From Campylobacteraceae bacterium (GTDB lineage Bacteria; Campylobacterota; Campylobacteria; Campylobacterales; UBA6016): 13,011 nucleotides of DNA. A model generated the notes under the pieces. It saw only the letters and a program-made list of their open reading frames with translations. It did not search any database and was not told the origin of the DNA. The translations under genes and the position numbers were made by a program. Below are positions 7,366-13,011 of this stretch, one piece after another. The stretch is taken from assembly GCA_022758985.1 (NCBI GenBank), contig JAEMQC010000067.1:1-13011 (forward strand), read 5' to 3'. Position 1 is the first letter of the stretch, and every line of letters begins with the position of its first letter.

Positions 7366-8307
7366 CTAATCCTTTTCAATAAGTTTTGCTCTGTATCTAT
7401 GATCTTCGGTAAAGAAAATCAGCTTTTTTTTGCTGTTTATTTTATCCATATCTACCGTAGTTTCAAAGCTTCCGTTTTTAAGTTCCAAAACTCTCGTGTC
7501 GCCTTTTGCGACGTACATTTTGATTGTTTTGCCGCCAAAATTGCTTACGCTGCCTTTTACCGTTTTGATTTTATCTCCGGTCGCTTTTTCAAGCGTAATA
7601 TCGAGCGGTTTAACTTTTATATTAAGACTAAAATCCGTATCTTCGTTAACCGCTATCCTCTCCATAGAGAAGGGGTCGCTTTTTACATCTACAGCTCCGT
7701 TGTCTACGGTAAATATAGCCTCAAAGCCCATGCTTTTTAGCTTTTGCTTGACTTCGTAGTTATAGAGTCCAAACGGATACGCATAGTACTTTGGTTTATA
7801 CCCCATGTGTTTTTCAAAAAGCGCCATAGCTTCAGTCGTATCTTTTTCAAGTTCAGCCGGAGTTAGTTTTGTTAGGTCTTTGTGCGCATAGGAGTGAAGG
7901 TGTATTTCGCCGTATTTGCCGGCCTCTTTTACCTGATCCCAGTTCATATAATCTTTGTATTTATTGTTTACGGCCTCGACGTATACGAAAAGGGTAAAAG
8001 GTATTTTTTGTTCTTTTAGTATCGGAAGCGCTTTTTCGTAAAAGCTTTTGTATGCGTCGTCTACCGTTATTACGGCTAGTTTTTCGCCTATAGGCTTGTT
8101 GGTTTTTATCGCAGTAACCACGGACGAAAGCGTTGCAAATTTATTGCCGTCCGCTTTTAGCGCAGCAAGCTGCTCGGCAAATTTCTTTGACGAAATATTC
8201 GTGTGTCTTAGTTTTGGTTTGTTGTCGTCAAATCTATGGTAGCAAAGGATATGCGCATCCGCAAAAAGCGATGCGCAAAAGGCTAAGAGAAATAAAAAAG
8301 GTTTCAT
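7366..8307 (-). CDS. Exported polysaccharide deacetylase (carbohydrate esterase 4 / NodB fold)
   Basis: Predicted to remove N-acetyl groups from an extracytoplasmic polysaccharide or peptidoglycan. Residues 1-16 form a signal peptide ending at LFADA. The catalytic domain begins with LCYHRF (21-26). Its motif 1 is TVDDAYKSF with the catalytic-base and metal-binding Asp pair D83-D84, motif 2 is HSYAH with metal ligands H138 and H142, and motif 3 is AYPFGLYN (176-183). This variant resembles the PgaB/IcaB type more than peptidoglycan deacetylases. From about residue 232 a separate beta-rich tail (KGSVSNFGGKTIKMYVAKG) may be a small Ig-like accessory domain. The start ATG overlaps the secG stop in an ATGA, so translation is coupled. 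In the C. jejuni order I recall, frr and secG are adjacent, so this gene looks like an addition to a conserved housekeeping cluster. Substrate is unknown. Confidence 0.88.
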   Translation of the reverse strand: MKPFLFLLAFCASLFADAHILCYHRFDDNKPKLRHTNISSKKFAEQLAALKADGNKFATLSSVVTAIKTNKPIGEKLAVITVDDAYKSFYEKALPILKEQKIPFTLFVYVEAVNNKYKDYMNWDQVKEAGKYGEIHLHSYAHKDLTKLTPAELEKDTTEAMALFEKHMGYKPKYYAYPFGLYNYEVKQKLKSMGFEAIFTVDNGAVDVKSDPFSMERIAVNEDTDFSLNIKVKPLDITLEKATGDKIKTVKGSVSNFGGKTIKMYVAKGDTRVLELKNGSFETTVDMDKINSKKKLIFFTEDHRYRAKLIEKD

Positions 8308-8594
8308 TTTGCAGGAATGTTTTGAGTAGGCGTGAGTACCTTTACGCTATCTATTACCGATTTGTTTTTCTCTTTATTAAAGGAGTATGTCAAAAATACG
8401 GTGTTTATAATAAATAAAACACCTACCGCAAACGTCGCTTTAGTCAAAAACCCGGCAGGCCCTTTTGCGCCGAATACGGACTCGTTGCTTCCGCTATATG
8501 CCCCAAGTCCTATAGATGAGCTTTTTTGCAAAAGTACTGCAAGCGTCAGAATGGCCGTTAAAATAAATTGAATAACTATTGAAAAACTTATCAT
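8304..8594 (-). CDS. secG: Preprotein translocase subunit SecG
   Basis: Small integral membrane partner of SecY and SecE that helps SecA-driven protein export. At 96 residues it has two membrane helices (about 2-22 and 52-70) joined by a cytoplasmic loop rich in Gly and Ser. The loop carries the family pattern LLQKSSSIGLGAYSG and SVFGAKGPAGFLTK. The start ATG at 8594-8592 is preceded by AAGGA at 8608-8604, a spacing of 9 bases. It is the first gene of the minus-strand run (secG - deacetylase - frr - pyrE - RDD - MFS), and its upstream region is shared with the divergent bioC gene. The stop codon overlaps the deacetylase start. Confidence 0.95.
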   Translation of the reverse strand: MISFSIVIQFILTAILTLAVLLQKSSSIGLGAYSGSNESVFGAKGPAGFLTKATFAVGVLFIINTVFLTYSFNKEKNKSVIDSVKVLTPTQNIPAK

Positions 8595-8621
8595 TTTTAA
8601 ATTTCCTTGATGCTCTAAAAG

Positions 8622-8629
8622 GTTATAAT
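8622..8629. promoter_or_regulatory. Overlapping divergent -10 elements for secG and bioC
   Basis: On the plus strand TATAAT occupies 8624-8629 and would serve bioC, with a leader of about 35 bases. On the minus strand TATAAC occupies 8627-8622 and would serve secG, with a leader of about 20 bases. Both share the palindrome TTATAA, so polymerase could occupy only one promoter at a time. -35 elements are not clear on either side. The hexamers are seen; promoter use is inferred. Confidence 0.5.
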
Positions 8630-8670
8630 GAAGCTCGAAATATTAGCTAAAAAAGTTTGAAAAAATAGTA

Positions 8671-9387
8671 ATGCCTGCAAACCAATTCGATAGATATGCA
8701 ATAAGTTATTCACAAAATAGAGATATACAAAAAAAAATAGCCCAAAAACTCTTGCGCATGGCGGCGGCTGAACAATATAAAAGAATAGTGGATATAGGAT
8801 GCGGCGACGGCGCTGTTTACGAGGAGTGCGGCGGCTTACAAGAGCTTTTTTTGGGTGTAGACTCTAGCCCAAAAATGTGCGATTTGCATCGAAGTCATGG
8901 CGGCTGTACCGTTTTGTGCGGGGATTTTGATGACCCTGGAGTAGCGTTAGAAATAAAAGAGAGGTTCGGTAAATTCGATCTTCTCGTCTCCTCTTCGGCT
9001 TTGCAGTGGTCTAGAAATTTGCCGAATACAATTTTGGAGCTATCTGGCATAGCGAGAGATTTCGCTATCGCTATTTTTACAAGGGGTACTTTTGTCTCGA
9101 TACGCAAATGCGTCGGCGTAAATAGTTTTTTGCCGACCGTGGATGATGTCAAAAACTCGTTCGCTTCTTTTTGCGTTAAAGAGTTATTTGTAGAGAGTTA
9201 CAAAAAAGAGTTCGATACGCCGCGCGACGCACTTAGGTTTATAAAAACCACCGGTGTTTCTGGAGGAGCGAATAGTATCAGCTACAAGCAGGCCAAAAAA
9301 CTATACACGGACGGGCCCAGCGTGCTTGAATTTGAGGTTGTTTATCTGGTTGGAAGTTTTGAAAAAAGCGATTTTTCTATATCGTAG
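8671..9387 (+). CDS. bioC: BioC-like malonyl-ACP O-methyltransferase (biotin synthesis)
   Basis: A 238-residue SAM-dependent methyltransferase of class I. Motif I is VDIGCGDGAVYE (40-51), the acidic residue after strand 2 is in GVDSS (62-66), and motif II is FDLLVSSSALQW (102-113). The BioC resemblance rests on three parts: the N-terminal FDRYAISYSQNRDIQKKIA, the LQWSRNLPNTILEL segment corresponding to VQWCGNLSTALREL in E. coli BioC, and SFLPTVDDV (152-160) with a later IKTTGVSGG. BioC methylates malonyl-ACP so that fatty acid synthase can build the pimeloyl chain of biotin; an esterase such as BioH is then needed, and none is in the window. No good ribosome site precedes the ATG. The 3' end overlaps the convergent thiD2 gene by 46 bp. 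A general methyltransferase of other function cannot be excluded. Confidence 0.75.
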   Translation: MPANQFDRYAISYSQNRDIQKKIAQKLLRMAAAEQYKRIVDIGCGDGAVYEECGGLQELFLGVDSSPKMCDLHRSHGGCTVLCGDFDDPGVALEIKERFGKFDLLVSSSALQWSRNLPNTILELSGIARDFAIAIFTRGTFVSIRKCVGVNSFLPTVDDVKNSFASFCVKELFVESYKKEFDTPRDALRFIKTTGVSGGANSISYKQAKKLYTDGPSVLEFEVVYLVGSFEKSDFSIS

Positions 9388-9740
9388 AGCGCATATCTGA
9401 TTTTTTTAAACTCTTCGGCTTCGTTTGTGTTTATGAGTTTTAGACTCTCTTCAAGTACCCTTGCGGATTCCTCTGCCCTCTTGAAGTTTGCAACCAAAAG
9501 CGAGCCGATATTTTCTCTTTGTTTTTCCGTCTTTGTGGTGTTTTTTGAAATATCGCCTATTATATCCCTACTTGCCAAGGCTTCAAGTAAGCAAGACGTT
9601 CTGGCCGAGTGCCGGAGGTTTTTTAACTTCGAGGCTTCCTCTTTGAATTCATATACGAATCTGCATATGTCTTCGATAACTCTTATGCCCTCTTTGAGGC
9701 GGTTTAGGTTGGCGTCGACAAGCCGAAGGAGGCTTGCCAT
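9342..9740 (-). CDS. thiD2: ThiD2-like HMP-phosphate kinase (thiamine synthesis)
   Basis: A small protein of 132 residues matching the ThiD2 family, described as a monofunctional kinase that makes HMP pyrophosphate for thiamine. It is often found fused to the N-terminus of ThiE but stands alone here. The signature is RLVDANLNRLKEGIRVIED (6-24) with LKNLRH (39-44) and SRDI (57-60). The second half repeats the pattern: VANFKRAEESARVLEE (83-98) aligns with DANLNRLKEGIRVIED (9-24), so the protein has an internal twofold repeat. The ATG at 9740-9738 is preferred. It starts just before the conserved block, 7 bp after the BI-1 gene stop; a TTG at 9767 would overlap that gene and add 9 unconserved residues. 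The 3' end overlaps bioC by 46 bp. Public databases may label this protein thiamine-phosphate pyrophosphorylase, but the ThiE barrel is absent. Confidence 0.75.
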   Translation of the reverse strand: MASLLRLVDANLNRLKEGIRVIEDICRFVYEFKEEASKLKNLRHSARTSCLLEALASRDIIGDISKNTTKTEKQRENIGSLLVANFKRAEESARVLEESLKLINTNEAEEFKKIRYALYDIEKSLFSKLPTR

Positions 9741-9747
9741 CTCGCCG

Positions 9748-10482
9748 TTACTCTTCTCTGCCGCCAAAGATGCCGAGTATTTGTAGAAGTGAAACGAAAA
9801 GGTTTAGGAAATCAAGATACAGGCTTGCCGCCGCACTTACAGGTGAATCATAAGCGCCTTGGATGATATTTTGCGTATCGTAAAGAATGAAGAAGCTAAA
9901 CAGTAGCGCCCCCGCTCCGGCAAGGATAAGTTGAAGTATTGGACTGCCAAGGAATATATTTACTACGCCGCCGACTATCATGATGATTAACGCTATGAAA
10001 AGCATCTTGCCCATCATTGTAAAGTCTTTTTTTGTGTTCATCGCAAACATCGTAAGAGCGCCGAATGCTACCGAAGTCATCAAAAACGCGTTTGTAACGA
10101 TACCGGCGCCGCCAGGCATATGTAGTATTGTGCTTAGAAGCGGAGTCAAGGTTAGACCGCTTATAAAAGTGAACGCAAAAAGCACTATAGAGTTAATGCC
10201 AGGTTTATTTCTGACGAAGTTAAGCCCGAATATAAGAGCGATCTCTAGTATTACTAACGGCCAATAGAAGCTTTTTATGGTGGCGGCAGCTTGCATACCT
10301 GCGTATGCGCCCGCAGTTCCGGCCATAAGACTTGCCGCAAAATACATATACGTAGTTTTGACGAATGCGTTAATGTCGGTTATGACATGCAGTTGTTCCT
10401 CTTCTCTTGTTTGATAATTGATTCTCTCTAGACCGTTGTCCGTTTGAGAGCTTCTAGCATAATCCCTATCGTAAAGTCCCAT
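9748..10482 (-). CDS. Bax inhibitor-1 / YccA family membrane protein
   Basis: An inner-membrane protein of 244 residues with about seven hydrophobic helices after a hydrophilic N-terminal tail of about 40 residues that starts MGLYDRDYARS. The family pattern is clear in FTFISGLTLTPLLSTIL, MTSVAFGALTMFAM and the C-terminal FILYDTQNIIQG followed by ASLYLDFLNLFVSLLQILG. Bacterial relatives (YbhL, YccA, BsYetJ) act as calcium-leak channels or as inhibitors of FtsH proteolysis; which applies here cannot be told. The ATG at 10482-10480 is preceded by GGGAG. The gene is followed after 7 bp by thiD2, which is unrelated in function, so the pairing is probably positional. From memory, a member of this family sits beside secG in C. 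jejuni; here bioC and thiD2 lie between them. Confidence 0.9.
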   Translation of the reverse strand: MGLYDRDYARSSQTDNGLERINYQTREEEQLHVITDINAFVKTTYMYFAASLMAGTAGAYAGMQAAATIKSFYWPLVILEIALIFGLNFVRNKPGINSIVLFAFTFISGLTLTPLLSTILHMPGGAGIVTNAFLMTSVAFGALTMFAMNTKKDFTMMGKMLFIALIIMIVGGVVNIFLGSPILQLILAGAGALLFSFFILYDTQNIIQGAYDSPVSAAASLYLDFLNLFVSLLQILGIFGGREE

Positions 10483-10535
10483 TTAAGAACTCTCCCGTTT
10501 TTAAAATTCAAGCTCTGCACATCAGAGTTTGAGTC

Positions 10536-10541
10536 ATTCTA
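10536..10541 (-). promoter_or_regulatory. Possible -10 element for the BI-1 family gene
   Basis: TAGAAT on the minus strand (10541-10536) would start a transcript about 47 bases before the ATG. It is preceded by an AT-rich stretch without a clear -35. Placement is reasonable in the 178 bp divergent gap, but other AT-rich hexamers there could serve equally. Confidence 0.3.
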
Positions 10542-10604
10542 ACGGAAATTTGTTAATAAAATGTTAGTGTTCTATTTCGCTTATATAATTTTTTATTTAA
10601 TTTC

Positions 10605-10613
10605 TGATATAAA
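10605..10613 (+). promoter_or_regulatory. Possible extended -10 promoter for the MEMO-AMMECR1 operon
   Basis: TGATATAAA combines the TG of an extended -10 with the hexamer TATAAA, about 47 bases before the start codon. A second candidate, TATAAT at 10584-10589, lies 24 bases further upstream. The T-rich region before both fits Campylobacterota promoters. A strong ribosome site GGAGGG (10650-10655) lies 5 bases before the ATG. Confidence 0.4.
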
Positions 10614-10660
10614 AGCAACATCTATAAAAAGCGCACCGAAAACATCTGCGGAGGGTTGAT

Positions 10661-11461
10661 ATGGGCGTCAGACATCCGGCCGTGGCAGGCATGTTTTATC
10701 CAAAAGAAGAAGATGGGCTAAAAGAGTTTGTCGGATATGCGATAAGCGAGTCGTTCGATGCGGCCAAGCGGCCAAAAATTATCGTATCTCCCCATGCCGG
10801 ATACGTATATAGCGGATATACGGCGGGGCATGCCTTCAGACAGCTTCTAAATCTGGATGAGAATATCGAGTATAAAGTGCTTTTACTGGGACCTTCGCAT
10901 AGGGTGTATTTGGAGGGTGCCTCCTTTAGTCCGGACGAATATTTTGAAACACCGCTTGGGAATATAAAGGTTGATAAAGAGGAGTCGTCTAGGCTGCTGC
11001 AAAAATTCCCGAATCTTATTAGTAGCGAAGTGGCTCATAGACTTGAACACTCCCTTGAGGTTCAGCTGCCGTTTTTGCAACTATCTTTAAAAAAGTTTAC
11101 TATTGTGCCGCTCGTATATGGAAATATATCGGATAAAGAGCTTTTTTCAATTTTGGAAGAGTTTTTGCTTGATGATAGTAGAATATGTGTAATTAGTAGT
11201 GATTTAAGCCATTACTACCCGCATAAAGAGGCCGTAGCGATAGACTCTTACTGCATAAAAGGTGTTGAAGCCCTTGACTTATCGGCGCTTGAAGCATGTG
11301 AGGCTTGCGGAAGACCTGGGATTTCGGCGGCAGTTAGATATGCACTTAAACATAACTTAAAATCAAAAACGCTAGACTACAAAACAAGCGGCGATACTAC
11401 GGGCGATAAAGATAGCGTGGTAGGCTACGGAAGTTTTATGTTTTATAAGGAAGGGCAATGA
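10661..11461 (+). CDS. amrB: AmmeMemoRadiSam system protein B (MEMO family)
   Basis: A cytoplasmic protein of 266 residues from the MEMO family, which has the fold of LigB-type non-heme iron dioxygenases. The residues that correspond to the metal site of human MEMO1 are present: His45 in SPHAGYVYSG, His80 in LLGPSH, His184 in SSDLSHYYPH, and Cys216 in ACGRPGIS (compare CGRHPIG in the human protein). EHSLEVQLPFL (129-139) is a further family block. The N-terminal RHPAVAGMFYP is typical. In bacteria and archaea MEMO, AMMECR1 and a radical SAM enzyme form a conserved set of unknown function; only the first two are here. The start ATG has a strong ribosome site. The stop overlaps the AMMECR1 start by 4 bp. 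A catalytic reaction cannot be assigned from sequence. Confidence 0.92.
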   Translation: MGVRHPAVAGMFYPKEEDGLKEFVGYAISESFDAAKRPKIIVSPHAGYVYSGYTAGHAFRQLLNLDENIEYKVLLLGPSHRVYLEGASFSPDEYFETPLGNIKVDKEESSRLLQKFPNLISSEVAHRLEHSLEVQLPFLQLSLKKFTIVPLVYGNISDKELFSILEEFLLDDSRICVISSDLSHYYPHKEAVAIDSYCIKGVEALDLSALEACEACGRPGISAAVRYALKHNLKSKTLDYKTSGDTTGDKDSVVGYGSFMFYKEGQ

Positions 11462-12015
11462 CAGAGAGCGAAAAGCTGATGGCTTTGAGGCTTGCCAGAA
11501 ATGCAATTGAGAGCGAACTACTTAGGACGCCGGCCGTAAGAGCTGATCAGCTTCCGGAGGTATTTAGACAAAAAGGCGCCGTGTTTGTAACACTCAAGAC
11601 AAAAGAGGGTGCACTAAGAGGTTGTATCGGCTCGCTCATAGCGCATAGAAGCTTGCAAGAAGATATTGTTGAGAATGCCCTATCAAGCGCATTCCATGAC
11701 CCTAGATTTCCGCCTATGAATATCACCGAACTCCCATTTATCAAAATAGAATTATCGCTACTACACGAACCTGTGGAGCTAACATATACGACTGCCGACG
11801 AGCTGCTGTCGAAAATTACTCCTATGGAAGACGGACTCATAATAAAATTTGAAGAGTATCAAGCCACATTCTTGCCTTCAGTATGGGAAGAGATAGGCTC
11901 AAAAGAGGAGTTTATCTCAAGGCTATGCCAAAAAGCCGGACTTGACGCCGACTTTTGGAGAAGCGGAAAGCTAGAGGTATACGTGTATAAAGCCGAAAAA
12001 ATTAGCGAAAACTAA
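11458..12015 (+). CDS. amrA: AmmeMemoRadiSam system protein A (AMMECR1 family)
   Basis: A 185-residue protein of the AMMECR1 family, named after a human gene deleted in a syndrome with Alport features. The hallmark LRGCIG is at residues 53-58, followed by DPRFPP (81-86) and ATFLPSVWEE (136-145). All are strongly conserved from archaea to humans, and the first suggests an active or ligand site around Cys56. The biochemical function is not known. The start ATG overlaps the MEMO stop as ATGA, with GGAAGGG just upstream, so the two proteins are made together and probably act together. The stop codon lies inside the 3' end of the convergent leuA remnant, a 14 bp overlap, so leuA decay ends exactly against this gene. 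The radical SAM partner expected next in many genomes is absent at this position. Confidence 0.93.
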   Translation: MTESEKLMALRLARNAIESELLRTPAVRADQLPEVFRQKGAVFVTLKTKEGALRGCIGSLIAHRSLQEDIVENALSSAFHDPRFPPMNITELPFIKIELSLLHEPVELTYTTADELLSKITPMEDGLIIKFEEYQATFLPSVWEEIGSKEEFISRLCQKAGLDADFWRSGKLEVYVYKAEKISEN

Positions 12016-12768
12016 ATTCCCGTCTGTATATTTCGGCTATTTCCCAGCCTTTAAGCTCTCTACCTTCTTTATCTGATATTTTTTTTACTATTTTCCCAAA
12101 ACCAATACTCTCTTCTTTTGATAGTTCAACGCCCAAAACCTCTTTGATAACAAAAGCCACGCCTCCTTTGCCGGATTGCGAATTTATCCTTACCACTTTC
12201 TCAAACCCTCTTTTGATGTCCCTGAGGTCTATCGGCAAATACGGCACTTCCCAGTATTTGCCGTTTGTATTTTTGTGTACGTCAAGCCCTTTTTTGATTG
12301 CGTCTTGATGCCCGCCGCTAAACGCCGTAAATATCATCTCTCCTACATACGGGTGGCGGATATGCGTGTCAATTTCCGTTATATTTTCTACAAACTCTTT
12401 TACGTCGTCTATATGCGCCAAAACAAGTTTTGGGTCGATGCCTTGCGAATAGATATTAAAAGCCAAAGTTACCAAATCCAAGTTTCCCGCCCTCTCGCCC
12501 CTGCCAATATCGCCCTCTTGGCTCCCCTCATCGCCTCCACGCTCCTTTCAATCAATTCACGGCGAGCGGGAATAAGCACCTGTAACCAGACATCACTCGG
12601 CGCTATGTCTTCTTCGATGATTCGTCTCGTGAACTCAAAGTCTGTATCTGATGCGCTCGGATAGCTAATTTCGAGCCGACAAGAGTCTTGAAGTACCCGA
12701 TTTTTTGCTCATTCACTAAGGCTTAATGCTTGGCGCCCAAAATCAAATAGATTTTGACCTTCGCACCG
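12002..12768 (-). pseudogene. leuA: Decayed type 2 2-isopropylmalate synthase gene
   Basis: The remains of the first enzyme of leucine synthesis, which condenses acetyl-CoA with 2-oxoisovalerate. Three kinds of damage are visible. (a) The N-terminal 35-40 codons are missing, and the next part is scattered over frames: a C-x3-L-x-D-x-G-x-QAL trace near 12766-12722, then NEQKIGYFKTLV, then EISYPSASDTDFEF in another frame. (b) The N-terminal frame runs to RGAKRAI (about 12516) and then jumps to the GERAGNLDLVTLAFN frame, with roughly 170-200 codons lost. (c) The C-terminal frame ends at IYRREFSFR, before the regulatory LeuA dimer domain. The best preserved part is about 12497-12002, with HPYVGEMIFTAFSGGHQDAIKKG split across residues, PYLPIDLRD and INSQSGKGG, all typical of the type 2 (yeast and actinobacterial) enzyme. 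A functional leuA must lie elsewhere if the cell makes leucine. Confidence 0.88.
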
Positions 12769-12778
12769 TAGAAGCATT
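12725..12778 (-). repeat. Imperfect inverted repeat / stem-loop within the leuA remnant
   Basis: On the minus strand three paired arms nest in order. AATGCTT (12778-12772) pairs with AAGCATT (12731-12725), GGTGC (12767-12763) with GCGCC (12736-12732, one G-T pair), and CAAAATC (12756-12750) with GATTTTG (12744-12738) around a 5-base loop. Extra unpaired bases lie mainly on the 5' arm. No T-run follows, so it is not an ordinary terminator. It overlaps the decayed start of leuA and may be chance or a relic of attenuator folding. Confidence 0.5.
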
Positions 12779-12862
12779 CATTTCATAAAAAATTCTTATA
12801 ACAAATATTGATCGCTACTTGCGGCAAAGCTATTTAACAATTGGTTTAAAAAATTGTGTGTT

Positions 12863-12946
12863 TTATAGTAGGTTTGTGAGCGAGAGCAGGAGCAGTGCAG
12901 ACGTAGCTTGTGTAAAGTTGTGTTGCGTGTTAAATGTGTTTCGCAT
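12863..12946 (-). CDS. leuL: Leucine-rich leader peptide, candidate leuL
   Basis: A short gene of 27 codons, ATG 12946-12944 to TAA 12865-12863. AAGGAG (12958-12953) lies 6 bases before the start, an almost ideal ribosome site. The peptide begins MRNTFNTQHNF and ends ALLLLSLTNLL, so 7 of 27 residues are leucine and all 7 fall in its last 10 residues. Such a leucine run just before the stop, downstream of a strong promoter and upstream of a leucine synthesis gene, is the classical form of an attenuation leader: ribosomes stall at Leu codons when charged tRNA-Leu is scarce, which changes folding of the message downstream. The codons are CTG, CTC and CTA, with no TTA or TTG. The partner hairpins cannot be resolved with confidence; a weak stem occurs at 12830-12814 and T-runs at 12853-12848 and 12792-12787. 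The adjacent leuA is broken, so the leader may now be a relic. Confidence 0.7.
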   Translation of the reverse strand: MRNTFNTQHNFTQATSALLLLSLTNLL

Positions 12947-12977
12947 TTTCTGCTCCTTTTAAAGTTTTATTGGGCGA

Positions 12978-13006
12978 ATTTTACGATTTTTGATTTCAAA
13001 TGTCAA
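12978..13006 (-). promoter_or_regulatory. Near-consensus sigma70 promoter of the leuL-leuA transcript
   Basis: On the minus strand a perfect -35 TTGACA (13006-13001) is followed by a 17-base spacer and -10 TAAAAT (12983-12978), one base off consensus. Transcription should start near 12971, about 25 bases before the leuL start codon. A perfect -35 is uncommon in Campylobacterota, so this is one of the strongest-looking promoters in the window. Hexamers and spacing are seen directly; activity is inferred. Confidence 0.8.
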
Positions 13007-13011
13007 TTAGC

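Noticed and set aside
10510..10530. Small hairpin (CTCTG/CAGAG with 5-base loop) in the BI-1 upstream region
   Set aside because: Only 5 core pairs, and on the BI-1 message the next position is a mismatch. No T-run follows, so it is not supported as a terminator or riboswitch.
12176..12664. Plus-strand open frame of 162 codons across the leuA remnant
   Set aside because: It lies opposite recognisable LeuA sequence, has no family features and no ribosome site; it is open only as the complement of the remnant.
12725..12778. Integron attC site as an explanation for the bulged stem-loop
   Set aside because: The one-sided bulges are similar, but the conserved RYYYAAC and GTTRRRY ends are absent and no integrase or cassette structure is visible.
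12814..12830. Attenuator terminator for the leucine leader
   Set aside because: The stem GCTTTG/CAAGTAGC has only 6 pairs with a bulge, and the next T-run (12792-12787) is too far away, so it is not called as a terminator.
1..13011. tRNA, rRNA, CRISPR arrays, insertion sequences or phage genes
   Set aside because: I looked for repeat-spacer patterns, transposase motifs and terminal repeats by eye and saw none; the deletions in leuA have no insertion sequence attached.

Overview
The window is AT-rich, densely packed bacterial chromosome. It almost certainly comes from a member of the Campylobacterota (Epsilonproteobacteria). The frr, pyrE and secG products resemble the Campylobacter proteins closely. 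From memory, the order secG - frr - pyrE - small membrane protein with a BI-1 family gene nearby is the one seen in Campylobacter jejuni. The genus cannot be fixed from sequence alone, but the biosynthetic content (BioC, ThiD2, AmmeMemo proteins, molybdate regulator) is compatible with a fairly prototrophic species.

Layout. (1) 1-1592, minus strand: the start of a molybdate operon, modE (regulator with two Mop domains) then modA (periplasmic molybdate-binding protein, which runs to the window edge), with a candidate ModE operator upstream of modE. (2) 1671-4646, plus strand: one very large DUF748/AsmA-like envelope protein. (3) 8594 down to 4636, minus strand: a tightly packed six-gene run, secG - polysaccharide deacetylase - frr - pyrE - RDD membrane protein - MFS transporter, with overlaps or gaps of at most 3 bp. 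(4) 8671-9387, plus strand: a BioC-like methyltransferase, divergent from secG. (5) 10482 down to 9342, minus strand: a BI-1/YccA family membrane protein followed by a stand-alone ThiD2-like thiamine enzyme. (6) 10661-12015, plus strand: the AmmeMemoRadiSam B (MEMO) and A (AMMECR1) pair, overlapping by 4 bp. (7) 13006 down to 12002, minus strand: a near-consensus sigma70 promoter, a short leucine-rich leader peptide (candidate leuL) and the decayed remains of a type 2 leuA.

How the parts fit. ModE probably senses molybdate and controls its own operon. The six-gene run mixes translation (frr), secretion (secG) and pyrimidine synthesis (pyrE) with membrane and envelope genes. The MEMO/AMMECR1 pair is the least understood part: these two proteins normally belong with a radical SAM enzyme, and none is encoded next to them here. 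The most unusual region is the last kilobase. It holds what looks like an intact leucine-attenuation leader with a strong promoter, followed by a leuA that has lost its N-terminus, about a third of its middle and its C-terminal regulatory domain. Three convergent gene pairs overlap tail-to-tail, so there is no room for ordinary terminators between them.
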